Of a stretch of 64,000 nt of DNA, positions 33,460-46,734 are shown piece by piece. How positions within the stretch are numbered: position 1 is the stretch's first letter; every line of letters starts with the position of its first letter. The DNA is taken from assembly GCA_000149265.1 (NCBI GenBank), contig CH003065.1, positions 1-64,000 on the forward strand. Reading direction: 5' to 3'. The notes beneath the pieces were generated by a model that was given only the letters and a program-made list of their open reading frames with translations, did no database searches and was not told where the DNA came from. The translations under genes and the position numbers were made by a program. This DNA comes from Ciona savignyi. Lineage: Eukaryota > Chordata > Ascidiacea > Phlebobranchia > Cionidae.

Positions 33460-35297
33460 GTTGTGGCGACATGCCTGTCACTATCATGATTCGCGAACAT
33501 ATACCCGTTTTTAAGGGATTTACCTACCCCAAGTATTTTTTTCTTTCGTTTAATCAGCACAAAAGTGGCTAACGGTCCAACATTCCAACAAATCTGATTA
33601 ACATTGAAGCAGCCGTTCAAGCGCTATGCCCAGACATGCTATTTTTTTGAAAATACTACCGTTTTGGTTTTAACGTCTCAGGAAAATTTCCCTAGAATTA
33701 TTACCTAAAATTTTGGTTTCTGCATATCTAGACCATGTTGTCTTACAAATGTCAAAGTTTTATTGCGATTCCATTACTCTTTCTGGTAAATGTCGGGGCG
33801 CCATGCCATGCCTGTCAGAATCATACATTGAAAATAAAATCTTATTTTAGGGTATTTCCCTAGGTAGTTTTTTTAATACCCTAAAAATAGGATTTTGTTC
33901 TTAAATTATGATTGTGACAAGCATGCCAAGTCGCCCAGACATCTAGCAAAAGGAGTAATGGAATCGCAATTAAGATTTGACATTTGTAAGAGTACATGGG
34001 CTAGATATGCAGAAACCAAAAGTTTGGGTTTTGAATCTACGGAAATTCCCCTGAGAAGTTAAAAACCAGAAGGTTTTTTTCTAATAAATTAGCTTTTGGT
34101 GGCATAGCGCTTGAACGGCTGCTCTAATTTTGATCAGATTCGGTGAAATGTAAGACCATTGGACACTTTGTCCCAATTAAAAGTAAGAAAACATTTACTT
34201 AAATTAATTCCCTTAAAAACGAAGATATGTTCCTGAATTATGATTGTGACAGGCATGCCATATCGCACTGACGTCTCCAACAATGAGTCGGGCAAATCAG
34301 ATTAAAACTTTAGGAATTGTTACATAACATGACCCACATATGTAAAAATAAAAACTTATCTACTAAATCTAGGAGAATTCCAAGAAACTATTAAAACTAA
34401 ATCGGCCTGTAATGGGAATTTAGCTTCATTTCACTACAGCGCTTGAAAAGAAGCTTTAATTTAAAACATTTGTGGTGAAATGTGCGTAAATTTAAGATGT
34501 TTTATGGGCTCGCGCTTTCTTTTGTAGTTTAACTGACCGAGGCGTTGCCTGATCTTGCTTTTGCTTGCTGCCTAACGGTCTTTCGCGAGCTGCGCAGCGG
34601 AAAGTCTACTCTCCACAGAACACCCACTAATAATTATAGTGGCCAATATTTCTTCGTTGCTTAATCTCTTCTTAATTCCAAAATCTAATTCCTTGTTTAT
34701 AGTATAATTGTATTTTACGTCTTAAAATACTTGTGATGCAGGTTACTTATTCTAAATGCGAATTATATAGTCTGGCGCAAGTTACTTAGGTTGAGGTAGG
34801 TTATCTTATGTTATTCAAATTTCCAGAATATATGGGGAATTTGCAAGGTGCAAGCAGTTTACGTTCGAGACGTTTCACAACTGCACGTTTGACTAACTGT
34901 GGGGAATTAAGGTGGGAAAACTATGTTAATGATTTAAACCAGAGCAAATACAAGGGGCCGTACAAGGTGATAATTACGTAAAAAGTAATAAAACACGTGA
35001 GAAAAACATCAAACACAAAAAGCGACGTTTTAAAACATAAAAATATTTTGAACATAGAATAATATAATCTAATATTTGTATACGATATGCTACAGTTTAT
35101 TCTTTATTTAACGACACATGGAAATTAAGTTTGGTTGGTTAACTATGGGAACCATGCGTTCATGCTTGCATAATCAAACTACATACTCAGTATATAAAAT
35201 ACAAATTGTGGTTAGGGACCCTGTAGCATGAATATATTGCATACAACATGTGTTTTACAAATAGTGGTGGTTAAACACGTGGTTGACACTCTCTAGT
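33460..35297. mobile_element. Hairpin/CTAG element, array C with internal inversion
   Basis: Positions 33,460-33,875 hold one ~335-bp unit in minus orientation; from 33,876 units run in plus orientation to about 34,490. The 34,500-35,100 stretch is unrelated (including the dispersed repeat at 34,735). The 3' region resumes at about 35,105 and ends gtggttgacactctctag at 35,297. A second, truncated 3' region follows at 35,310-35,620. Confidence 0.6.
34735..35040 (+). repeat. Dispersed repeat, inverted partner of 26,935-27,275
   Basis: Shares long near-identical blocks with the reverse complement of 26,935-27,275 (e.g. ccagaatatatggggaattt, actaactgtggggaatta, aaggggccgtacaagg). It interrupts array C. 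Confidence 0.6.
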
Positions 35298-35619
35298 TTA
35301 ACTTAATTTCACTACAGACCCATGCGTTTATGCCTGCAGAAACAAAAATATGGCAGTCTGGTTAATACTTTCTGAAATGTTGAATAACATGAACCAAATT
35401 GCACATATCTGACAATAACCTATATTGTGTAATGAACTTTAATAACAAGGTCGAATTTGTTAGCTCAGGGAGCCATTCGTTTATGCTTACAGAAACAAAG
35501 TACATACTCGGTGTATAAAATACAAATTGTGGTTAGGAACCCTGTAGCATGAATATATGGCACACAACATTGTTTTACAAATAGTGATGGTTAAACACGT
35601 GGTTGACAATTTCTTGTTG

Positions 35620-36592
35620 TAAATTTGTACGATTAGGCAACAAACGGACAAAACAAGCTACGTCCCTCGGTCCTTCGCAACGCATAACATCCTATGGATG
35701 GACACTGGTAAGTAACTGTATGCCAGTGATCACAAAAGTTTTGGTATTAATTTATATTTACTCTCTACTGCGATTAACGGAAATGTTTATATAATACCCT
35801 AAACACTTGTAGCGCTCTTAAAAGATTTTAAGGCTGCAAGCGAAAGCTAATTGGTCCATTCGTTACGAAACCAAACATTTTATTTATTTTCACCCAAAGT
35901 GGTTTATTCTTGTTGGAATAAGAGGTAACATGTCTGCACCAAGTCATTCGACAATCCTAACAATTTGAACACTGCCTGAGGTTTAATAAATTCTTATATT
36001 GGATTCTAAATTCTAATTTTAATAAATTCTAATATTCGATTCAACATCTCCTTTCGATTTAAATACGAATTACAGATTCCGGTTACAAGTTTCAGCCTGT
36101 GGAGATTTTGGGGAATTCGGAACTTAAAGTCAATCCTTATTTAAATATTATTTTTTAAAAGAACTACATATGATGGACTTTGCCTTTTTTGTGCGCTCTG
36201 TGTATTGGTCGAGTTAACCATTTCGTCACACTAGGGCACGTTAATTAGTTTTGCATATTCTTCTTCGGAGTTTTACTAGACATAAAAACAGTAAATTTAT
36301 ATTACATGAAATAAATATATTTCAACGGCTTACGTTATATCAATGGGATGGATTAATGTGTCGAACTGAGGGTAATGCATGTCTCAGACATATATTTGAT
36401 ATTTTTAGCTATGCTGTAACAACAATATAACGTTAACATAACACAGGTCACATGTTAAGCGTTTAATTACACAATTTATATGTGTGGTATGGCATTTTTA
36501 AATAAGGTTTAAAAGAAATGATTTACCGTCAAATGATATAGTAATAAGAGATTCGGCTATATTTCATAACCACATGTAATTCAGTGTCGGAA
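35620..36592. other. Shared 3' spacer downstream of the KLHL copies
   Basis: No gene is recognised. Homologous spacer lies at about 47,900-48,820 and 60,890-61,790 (e.g. acggacaaaacaagctacgtccctcggtccttc and the cagcctgtggagattttggg block). The block at 35,630-35,710 ends at a good donor (gtaagt) and resembles a decayed exon, but no protein family is visible. Confidence 0.45.
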
Positions 36593-39500
36593 TTAAACAA
36601 ACAACAATCGGCCAGCTCCACTAATTAACTCCTTCTCGTTTTCAATCAACGGTCGCCACTTGTTTATTGCTGGTGTGAACATTGCAATACGGCCTGGGCT
36701 TGAACTGTAAAATTCACTTTAATTACAGTAACTTTTACGCTTATTGATAAGAAAACGTAAAGTATACTACCTCCCGTATACTGCAATGTGTTTTTTCAGA
36801 ATGCAAGCGCAAGTTTCACCGAGTGGATACGGGACATCGATGGTCAACTTTGTCCAAACTCCAGTCGTTATATTCATCGACTCGGCAGATGATAGTGGGA
36901 TGTTACCGATACCAAATCCGCCTGGGTGATGGCTTAGTTAAAAAATGTACTAACTAGCAAACCTAAAGCTTACCGAAAGCAAATATTGTTTCGTTCAAAC
37001 AAACGGCCCCGCACAAAGCTCTGGCTTCGTTCATGTTCTTACCGGTTGTCCATTGATCGTTTGAAGCATTGTACAGCTCAACCACGGCACAGACTAATTC
37101 CAATTGGATAAAAAAAATAATGAAAGAAGAACGTTTAATTACACAACGCACTGCAATCGTTCCGGTAACTCGACGGTGGGCACGAGTTGACCGGACAATT
37201 GCTCGTGTGACAACAACCCATTAAAACGGGTATAAACACGAAGAAAATGATTTTATTCATAGCAGGAGATTTTAACAATTGTTAAGCAAATGTGTTTAAA
37301 ATCCTTGGTAACAGGATAATTATATTTTCGAAGATGAGCTTAAAATGCTACACTTTTTAATTTCACCGCCCTGGAAGTGTTTTATAAGTCTTAAAAGTTT
37401 TAAAGCAACCAGACAACTTCTTTCCGTATAAAAAATCATATAAAAGTTTATTATTTAAAATCTTGAATATACCAACCTTTAGTGGTATTTTCATAGATTC
37501 CAAACGTTTGCAGATATCCGCCCAAGCAATAAACTGTATCTGAATACAATGTATTCTCGTGATAGAACAGAATAGCTTACTAAACTTTACCTTTAACAAC
37601 AACAGTAGTTGTTCTTGTTCTAAAAATGCTTGTGTTGGTGTGACCAATAAGTTTCCAATTGTTAGTGAGGGTGTTGTGCATGCATATGACGATTGAAAAT
37701 TGCTTGGAGCTTCTAGACAAAAAACGCTTCCTTGGTTTTTGTACAGATCCAACATTTACTGAAGGTAATTGCTGCCCAAGGCCGAACACATAACTCTCCC
37801 CTGTGATGAGCGTATTAAATATTACATAAAAAAAACCTTAACACTTACCTTTTATACAAGCTGCAAACACATGATACATTAATTGCGGCATTGGTTGAAG
37901 TGTATGTCACTCTGCTCCATCGAAACATTGCACATCAGTGCCTGGTTGGCATCTCACACCATTTCCACCCCAAGGTAACCCAAAACAATAAAGTTTTCCA
38001 TCGTTAACCATGACAGCTGAACTGCCTGGGTAAATTCCTGTTACCTGCCAATCATTAAAATGTGACTATCTTGTGCGAACAGAGTGATTTTTACTCGTAA
38101 ATTGCTGTGAGATGCATTCTGTGAGATGCATGGCCATATTTGTTTTTGACACTTAAAGCGCCTTGTAGACATTCGGCCAGTCTTGGTTTCAAATGCCTCT
38201 TATACAATACAGTCGGTGTGGATAAATAATTAACGGGACCAACCTCCAACTGTGCACTTGAGTTTTCTTTTAAATTTAAAGTCACAACATTCTTTTGAGC
38301 AAGCGGCACAAACATGATCTCTGCAGGAAAAATGAAACAGATAGTTTATAATGTTGAATACATACTGCATCATTAAAGAAAAGCAAAAATTTTATTCCAA
38401 GATCGTTTACTATTTCTGTGTTCACGATGAAAACACGCAACATGACTTTCTACAAAATTAAGAAACAGGAAAATAACGTCAAAACGACGGTCGTTAAAAC
38501 GCGTCTATAATCAAGTTAATTATTTAGTATGGGTATAGCCAGACGTCGCGCCAAATTATATATGTTTGCTATTATTTGATTACTCCGATTTCCATTAGCA
38601 TAAACAAATGAATGTCGGTGTAATCCAATTAAAACATTGTTGCTCGTGCATTTTCCTTCTTAAAATTACGCCGGTCACAGCAATCAATTTTCTTGATACT
38701 AAGTAAGCAAATACTTATAATTTAAGTAAAACCTTATGTTCAATATTAATTCGTATCAATCTAAGTAATTATTGAGTTAAAAAACTCTGTATATTTTTGG
38801 GATGTACAAACTATTTTTGTTGATACTGCTTCTTGTAAATCATGTTTAACAGTTGTTTCTAAAATAGTAAAAATTTACAGATCTCGACAAACAAGTTCAA
38901 AACATATTTGTTCAAGCAGTATGTTAATCCCTTTTTCTGTGTCAACGAAGAGCCAGTCTAATGTTATAAATTTACTTCACTTTGCAATTAGTGAGGGTAA
39001 ATATACTAATGCTCTTGTAAACATTTCATGAAACATCACATGTAACAAAATTTAACCTATCTTGAAATTAAATTGAACAAAATTAAACCCATCTTTACAT
39101 CAAATTGAACAAAATTAAATCGTTCAGACTTACAATAGTTAAATGGAGATATATAATCCCCGCTGAAAAACATTAAACGCTTACTTTGCTGTTCCCCAAA
39201 TCGTAGCTTCTCCTTTTCGTACATGTCGAGTTTGACGTGAAAATAAAAAGCATCTTCAACCAAATCCCTGCAATCCAGTGAAGCTCGAACTAAGCTCTGT
39301 TGATGAGGGTGTTATGTAGAAGTGAAGCGTGAAATTATCAACAATCTATTATCACAATGGTGTGTGTACGAAACAAATCTTTATTATAATAATGATATAT
39401 GAGTACGTAACAATACTTATTTATCAAATTGATCTGTGTGTCTACGTCACAGTACATTATGCCAATTTTATTCTTTAACAGCACTGCTTATTATGGGTCC

Positions 39501-42500
39501 CAATTGAAAAATTGGGACACATATTGTTTTTGTCCGTTTTTTTTTTCTTTTTTTTCTTCGTCAAAGGTTTGACAGGCATGGCATAGCGCCCCGACATCTA
39601 TCAGAAGGAATATTGGTATCGTAATGAAACTTAGCCATTTGTTAGACAACATGGTATAGATATGCAGAAACCAAAATTTTGGGTGATAAATCGAGGGGAA
39701 TTCCCCTGGGAGGTTAAAAACCAAAACGGTATTTTTTATAAAAAAAACAGCTTTTTGTGGCATAGCGCTTAAACTGCTGCTCCAATTTGAATAAGATTTG
39801 GTGGAATGTAAGTGCGTTAGACACTGATTTAACACTTAGAAAAAATAAAAAATTATCTAGGGAAATACCCTAAAAAATAAGATTTTGTTCTCAAATCATG
39901 ATTGTGACAGGCATGGCATGTCGCCCCGACATCTACCAAAAGGGATAATGAAATCGTAATGAAACTTAGCCATTTGTTAGACAACATGGTCTAGATATGC
40001 AGAAACGAATATGTTGAGTGATAAATCAAGGGGAATTCCCCTGGGAGGTTAAAATCCAAAACGGTATTTTTTTATGAAAAATTTAGCTTTTTGTGGCATA
40101 GCGCTTAAACGGCTGTTCCAATTTGAATAAGATTTAGTGGAATGTGAGTGCATTATCTACTTATTTAACAATTAGAAAAATATAAAAAAATATCTAGGGA
40201 AATACCCTAAAAAATAAGATTTTGTTCTCAAATCATGATTGTGACAGTCATGACGCCCCGACATCTACCAGAAGGAATAATAAAATAGTAATAAAGCTTT
40301 GTTATTTGTTAGGCAACATGGTCTAGATACGCAGGAGCAAAATTGTTGGTGATAAATCTAGGGGAATTCCCCGGAGACGTTAAAATCTAAATCGGTTATT
40401 TTTCTAAAAAAATAGCTTTTCGGAAAATAACGTTTAACCGGCTGCTCTAATTTTGATCAGATTTTGTGAAATGCTAGATCGTTATCCACCCTGTGTCACT
40501 TAAAAGAAAGAAAACATTTACTTAGGGTAACTCCCTTAAAAACGAAGATATGTTCCGGACTCATGATTTTGACAAGCATGCCACATTGAACTGACATCTC
40601 CAACAAGGATTCGTCAAATCGGATTAAAACTTTAAGAATTGATAGTTAACATGACCCACATATGTAAAAACAGAAACTTATTTACCAAGCTCATTGGGAA
40701 TTCCCCGAAGCCATGAAAAACTAAATTGAACTGTTTAAGGAATTTAGCTTCATTTCAATACAGCACTTAAAAAAGCTTTAATTTAAAACATTTGTGATGA
40801 AATCTTTGTAAATCTATCACGATTGTTCTTTTTTACCTACACACGGAGAAGAAGTTTGGTTTGATAACTATGGGAACCATGAGTTTATGCTTGCAGAAAC
40901 AAAAACTACATTTACAGTGTTAGTTTTAAATATCCTGTTGTTTTTAATAGAAATAAGATAAAATAGAGTAATAATTTCTAGATATATCCTTGTAGTCTTC
41001 TCTAAACCCAACGATTTCGTTTATTTTACGACCTCCCTCCTGATGTTCTTCGACAGGTAATCTACTGGAACAAGTTGTAAACGAAGATGTTGAAACAATG
41101 TTGGGAAATGTTTCTTTCTTGTATCAAGGTCATGTTTTACCCACCGAATTAAGGCTTCGTAGAGTACCCCCTCTGTAGAAACCTGTGTCAAATAATATTA
41201 TTATTTCCTTTTTAACGGACTAAGTTTTAAAACCATTGGGCTAGTTGCAAACACCGCTTTTGTATATAAGCTGGTATATGTATCGGTCACGTTAACCCTT
41301 TGTACACACACACGAGTACGAATTTTTTTATAATATAAATTAAAACACTTTATACTAAGAGAATCTTCCACGGCTCAATTAGTTGTAGAATCCGATGGAA
41401 TAAGTTTCATATTACACGTTACGGTGATATATGCAACAAAACATTACTCTGGCTGTTTAAAGAAGTTTAGAAACCATGATGGTCTCGTCATTAAGACCTT
41501 TTTTGGGCTACAAACCCGTATTTTTCATTTTAGTTGGGCATCCTAGTTGTTGTTTAAACAAAGCTAATGGTTTATGCTTTGTGAATATATTCTCAGTAAA
41601 AATATAATTACCGTTATATCATCGGAGGAAAGCAGAGAACCCAATTCATCTGCTTTAATGTCATTAAACTTTGTTTGGATTGAGATTTCATCAAAGTTTT
41701 CCAATATACATTGGTTGCACTTTACCACTAATTCCTCAAGGGAATATAACTTTCCAATTTGTAGGAAATGAAAATAATTCAAAGGGCTGACTTCCTCCAA
41801 AAGGTATTCGATAGTTAGCCCAATCAAGTCTAAAAGCAAAATGGGGGAATGATGAAACATGCTTTAATTATTAAGCAGTTATATCATGTTAAGTCAAAAT
41901 ATTAAATTTATTATTTCCAAAAACATACAAGTAGAGTTTTATTGAATCACTGTACACTTGGTCGATTTTACAACTTTGTTTTGTCGACAATACCATCTAT
42001 TTATTATCATGATATTTATAAGATCTTATCTGTTTAATATTTAAGTAACACTATCTTAATATTTCTTTTGATTTAATGGGAATCATCGCCAGTAGGCAAA
42101 CAAACAATAACGTTAAAACCAGATACCAAAGCACTGCCTTTCTAATCACAGCTGTTTCTCTATTAGAAAGGTAAGTAGGCCTATCACCTTGTATTTGCAT
42201 CAAGGAAGCAGCATGTAGGACTTCTTCCACATTGTCAATGGATAGTGAAACATGGTTGGTATAAATAAAATCAACAACATCTTGCATCGCTTGCTTGCTT
42301 ACACTCTTAATCTCAATCACCTCTTTGAACTCCTCGGACATCTAAATATGTTTCAATAAAAAGCAATAATTAATACTTAACATTGTTTTAGCCCAAATGT
42401 TTTGGTGAAGATACATTGCGGTTATGTGATGCACGAAACCCACTTTTAGGACTACGAACGTTTAGGACTACGAACGTAAGCTAGTCGGTTCGGTCCAGGT

Positions 42501-42772
42501 TTTTTAAATGGTTGAGAATGTTATTACATCTACCTGACTATGAAACATGGTATCGAAATAAACACTGCTAGCACTCAGAATACTTCGATGAGCTATAAAA
42601 TGTTTATCTTCTGCCATCAGTGTGACATCACAATGCTTGTCGTTCGTCCTGCGCTGCCTGCAAAAAAGATAAAATCAGCGATTATACAACCACTTAGCTT
42701 CACTAACCTGTTTAAATCTTCCATAATATCTTCATAGTGGCTTTCCGCGCCACAAATTAATTCTTTCGCCAT
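36593..42772 (-). pseudogene. BTB-BACK-Kelch, KLHL-type, copy 2 (in-frame stop in kelch region)
   Basis: Thirteen exons on the minus strand: 42772-42708, 42657-42534, 42341-42188, 41829-41612, 41182-41033, 39296-39185, 38320-38244, 38044-37849, 37800-37591, 37539-37477, 37093-36974, 36921-36771, 36704-36593. The total is 1752 nt and all joins are in phase. Codon 346 (37909-37907) is TGA where copies 1, 3 and 4 have TGG in the block FDGA(E/K)WHT. The predicted product therefore stops at 345 residues, retaining BTB and BACK and part of the first kelch blade. Downstream exons remain open. Exon 9 has an in-frame 48-base insertion relative to the other copies. Either a recent pseudogene, a truncated BTB-BACK protein, or a single-base assembly error; intact downstream frames argue that any loss is recent. 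Confidence 0.75.
39492..40915 (+). mobile_element. Hairpin/CTAG element, array D (3' truncated)
   Basis: The 5' stem GTCCCAATT (39497-39505) pairs with AATTGGGAC (39510-39518) around a gaaa loop. Units start at about 39,571, 39,909, 40,246 and 40,573, spacing 327-338 bp. The element is cut off shortly after the cttgcagaaacaaaaactaca block. It lies in intron 5 of KLHL copy 2. Confidence 0.7.
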
Positions 42773-43204
42773 GTTTTAGTCGACATGAAACGGTACAATT
42801 TTGAAATCACAAACGACTTGTTATATACCTGTTGCACAGAGACTTATCATCTTATAATCGAGTGCACTTTAAAGAAGTTGGCTTCCAAGTCTAAATGGTT
42901 GGTATCAAGCAGTGGTTATTGGTTTAATGAAACTTCATAGAATCCCTATAGTAAACTAGCATACAAAGTAAAAGAATATAAAAATGCCCAAAGTAAATTC
43001 CAAAAAGCGTATATAAAACTTAAAAAGCGTAAATAAAACAACTGCTAGTAGGGTTGCTTAATAAGCGTTATCAGATTAATAATTTACATCCTTCACAAGC
43101 TATACCACCAATGCCATGAGGTCATCAAACAATAAGCAAACTGCTACAATATTTGCGTAGTCTGGAAACCTCCAATCAGAAAAAGTTTACCGACTGCCGT
43201 GTCT

Positions 43205-43520
43205 ATCCTCGATTGTGTACTGTGAAATATGATAGAATATGATATTTATGTTTATTGCCGTGAATGGAAAAACGCAAGGGGATTAACGCACGGGCAATTG
43301 TCAAATCACCTCGCACCCACTGTCGGGTTACCGGAGCTATTTCAGTTTGTTGTGTATGATAGACACGTTCCTTTAATTTGGTAGAACCCATTAATCCGCT
43401 GGGTTCAGGCAATGTTCGTTAAGTGACTTGCCCAAGGACACAACTGACTATAGCTGAGGGCCAGTTTTGAATCTGCAAACCTTCAGCTGAAATGCAATAA
43501 CCCACCAAGCTAATTAGTAA
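43205..43520 (-). mobile_element. SINE, second family, 5' flank of KLHL copy 2
   Basis: Near full-length reverse counterpart of the copy at 25,641-25,930 (ccgtgaatggaaaaacgcaa, actgtcgggttaccggagctatttcag, gacttgcccaaggacacaactgac). Confidence 0.65.
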
Positions 43521-43529
43521 TGATTTATC

Positions 43530-44305
43530 GGGTCGTAAAACCCGCCTTAAAACTTACCCTGTACACTGGAGCTTTATCACATATTGTATTGTTAACTTAT
43601 TTAGCCTTATTATTACCTTAATATTACGTTATTATTAAATTATATTATTTACCCTATTAAGGTAAATACACAGATGAGAAAGCAAGCTCATATTACTAAC
43701 CGATTATTAATCTTTGTAATAAGTGGTTAATACGGTTAGTATATAGTTAGTATATAGTTGATATATCGTGTTATTGTTGTTTAACAGTATGACGTATCCT
43801 TCATCGATCGTTTCTCATTTTCTCATCCAAGTCCACTCAGTTTTCCAATCATTTAAAGGAAGGAAGTTCGTAATTATTGATGTCAATGAGTTACTAATGT
43901 AATTCACAACTTTGATATTATGATGGGAAGTAGTTAAAAATCAGCGTTTCTCAAACTATACATAGTTTTAATCATTTTTTTTTTGATTTGATGCATCAGT
44001 TATACCTAATATATAGGAGGTTAGATATACACATAGTATATATATATATCTGCTCCAACTGACAATAGTAAAGTATTAGTAATTTCCCGAGAAAGCTACC
44101 GCATCGGTGTTTTTAATGTTCTTTACAAGAATGTTATATAGAATTTTCATTTTAGTGCAATCTCAACAAAAAAAGAAGAATACTAAAATATATTACTGAA
44201 TAAAGCATAATTTTAAATTAAATTACAGTGTATATTACTAAATAACGCATGTTTTTAATAGAAATACTGTTTTTGATACATATTAAAAAAAATGAAGTGA
44301 AAGTT
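43530..44305. other. Intergenic stretch without recognised gene
   Basis: AT-rich, with simple runs such as an (AT)n near 44,038. No homology to the KLHL flanks or to the repeat families was seen. Confidence 0.4.
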
Positions 44306-44309
44306 TTGT

Positions 44310-44520
44310 AAAAACTAGAAAGTGTCAACCACGTGTTTAACCACCACTATTTGTAAAACACATTTTGTATGCTATATATTCATGCTACAGGGTCCCTAAC
44401 AACAATTCGTATATTTTACACCGAGTATGTACTATGTTTCTGCAAGCATAAACGCATGGGTCCAACAGTTATCAAACCTAACTTTTTTTCCATGTGTAGT
44501 TAAAAATAGTATAATCATGT
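44310..44520 (-). mobile_element. Hairpin/CTAG element, solitary 3' end
   Basis: The reverse of the family 3' end: aactagaaagtgtcaaccacgtgtttaaccacc, followed by the cataaacgcatgggtcc block and the gtagttaaaaa unit edge. It abuts the duplication boundary at about 44,521. Confidence 0.6.
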
Positions 44521-45305
44521 TAGCTAAATGGTTGATAACAAGTAGTGGTTATGGGTTTAATAAAACTCTATAGAATTTCTAGTAAACTAGCACAAATTAA
44601 ATACTAAAAGGCGCAAATGAAACAACTTTTAAGACAGGGATGCTTAATAAGCGTTACCAGATTAATAATTTACCTTCGTCACAAGCTATACCACCGAAGT
44701 CATTAAGTCATAAAGCAAATTAAAGATTATTTAATGAGCAATCTGCTACAATGTTTACGTAGTCTGCCTTCAAACAAAACAAGTTTACCGACTGACGGGT
44801 CTAGACTCGATTGTGTACTGGGGCATAAGATAGAATATAATAATTATGGTTATTCCCGTGAATGAGAAACCGCAGGGGGTTAGCGCACGGGCAATTGTCA
44901 GATAATGTCGCGCCACTGACGAGTTACTGTCGAGTTACCGTAGCTATTTCAGTGTGTTGTGTATAATTCGGATGTTTTTTTAATTTGGTAGAACCCATTA
45001 ATGCTCTGGGTCCAGGCAATTACTGTTAGGTGCCTTGTCCAAAAAAAACCGCCGACAAGCTGGCGACCAGTTTTGAATCTGTAAACCTTCTGCTGAAAGG
45101 CGACGCACTAAGCACTAAACTAATCTGTCGGACAAATACCAATCTATGAAACCTAGTTGACGCTCTCTAGTTGTTTTAAATGTAAGGTATCTAAGTATAA
45201 ACGGATTTTTTTAAAGATGGTATAACATATCAAACAAGGTTCGGGAAGGTGCAAGTAACAGCTACCCGAATTCTTTAGCGTGACCCAAGGTATAATATGA
45301 ATTAA
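44521..45305 (-). other. Orphan KLHL 5' flank at duplication boundary
   Basis: Nearly identical to 58,125-58,890, the upstream flank of KLHL copy 3 (gggtttaataaaactctatagaatttctagtaaactagcac and the SINE at 44,830-45,150). No KLHL first exon lies where expected at lower coordinates. It is the left edge of a tandem duplication. Confidence 0.7.
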
Positions 45306-46625
45306 AACTAGAGAGTGTCAACCACGTGTTTTACCACCACTATTTGTAAAAAACATTTTGTACGATATGTATATATATGCGAGCAGAGTCCCTAACCACA
45401 ATATGTATTTTATACACCGGGTATGTAGTTTGTTTCTGCAAGCATAAACGCATGGGTCCCTGAGGTAACAATCCGATCTTCTTATTAATGATCATTACAC
45501 AACATATGTTATTGTCAGATATGTGCATGCCAGGTCCATGTTATTCAACATTCCAGACAATTTTAAAAGGACTGTCATATTTTTGTTTCTGCAAGCATAA
45601 ACGTATGGGTCCCATAGTTATTACACCAAATTTCTTTCTATGTGTAGTCTGAAAAAGAATGAGCGTGTTATATTACGAACATTTAACAACAAATGTTTTA
45701 AATTTAAGCCTCTTGTCAAGCGTTGTAGTAAAATAAAGGTAGATTCCCAAAACAGTCCGATTGAGTGTTTCATTATTTCGGGGAATTCCCTTAGGCTTGG
45801 TACATAAACTTCTGTTTTTACATATCAGAGTTTTGTTATCAAAGTTAGATGTTTGTTAGAAACTAACAAACAGTTTTAATCCGCTTTGGCGACTTTTTGT
45901 TGAAGATGTCGGGGCGATATGGCCTGTTACGGTCATGGTTTAGAATCAAGTCGTAATTTTTAGGGTATTATCCTAAGTATTTTATTTCTTTTTGCTCAAT
46001 AGTACAACGGCGGATAGAAAACTAACATTTTAGCCGTTTAAGCGCTATGCCCAAAAGAGCTAATTCCAAAAAAAAAACGTTTTGGTTTTTACCTCCCAGG
46101 GGAATTTCCCTGGGTATATTACCCAAAAATTTGGTTTCTGCATTTCAAGGCCATGATGTCTAACAAATGACAATTTTTTTTGCGATTCCATTACCCCTTC
46201 TCTTAGATGTCGGAGCCACAAGCCATGCCTGTCACAATCATGATTTGAAACAAATTTTTAATTTTTAAGCTATTTCCCTAGGTATTTTTTTAATTCTTTC
46301 AAGTGTTATATCAGTGGCTAATAAACTTACATTTTACCAAATCGGTTAAAACTTTCAGGAATGTTACATAACATTTATCTGACACATATCTGACAATAAT
46401 ATCCGTGCACATATCTGACAATAACATATATTGTGTAATGAACATTAATAACAAGATCGAATTGTTACCTCAGGGACCCATGCGTTTATGCTTGCCGAAA
46501 CAAACTACTAACCCGGTGTATAATATACCAACTGTGGTTAGGGACCCTGCTCGCATATATACCTATATCATACAAAATGTGTTTTACAAATAGTGGTTTT
46601 AAAACACGTGGTTGACACTCTCTAG
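45306..46625. mobile_element. Hairpin/CTAG element pair with inverted 3' ends
   Basis: Starts with a reversed 3' end (aactagagagtgtcaaccacgtg), contains reversed units to about 46,370, then a direct 3' end from about 46,385 to CTAG at 46,622-46,625. Both termini are thus the same end in opposite orientation. Most of it is absent from the duplicate locus at 58,890. Confidence 0.6.
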
Positions 46626-46734
46626 TTATATACCTTTTCCACATTATAAATATTTCTTGATCAACAAAGATAAACCAACTTAATTCTTCCGCAGGAGTTA
46701 GAACTTCAAGACGACAAACAATTTCTCCAAACTA

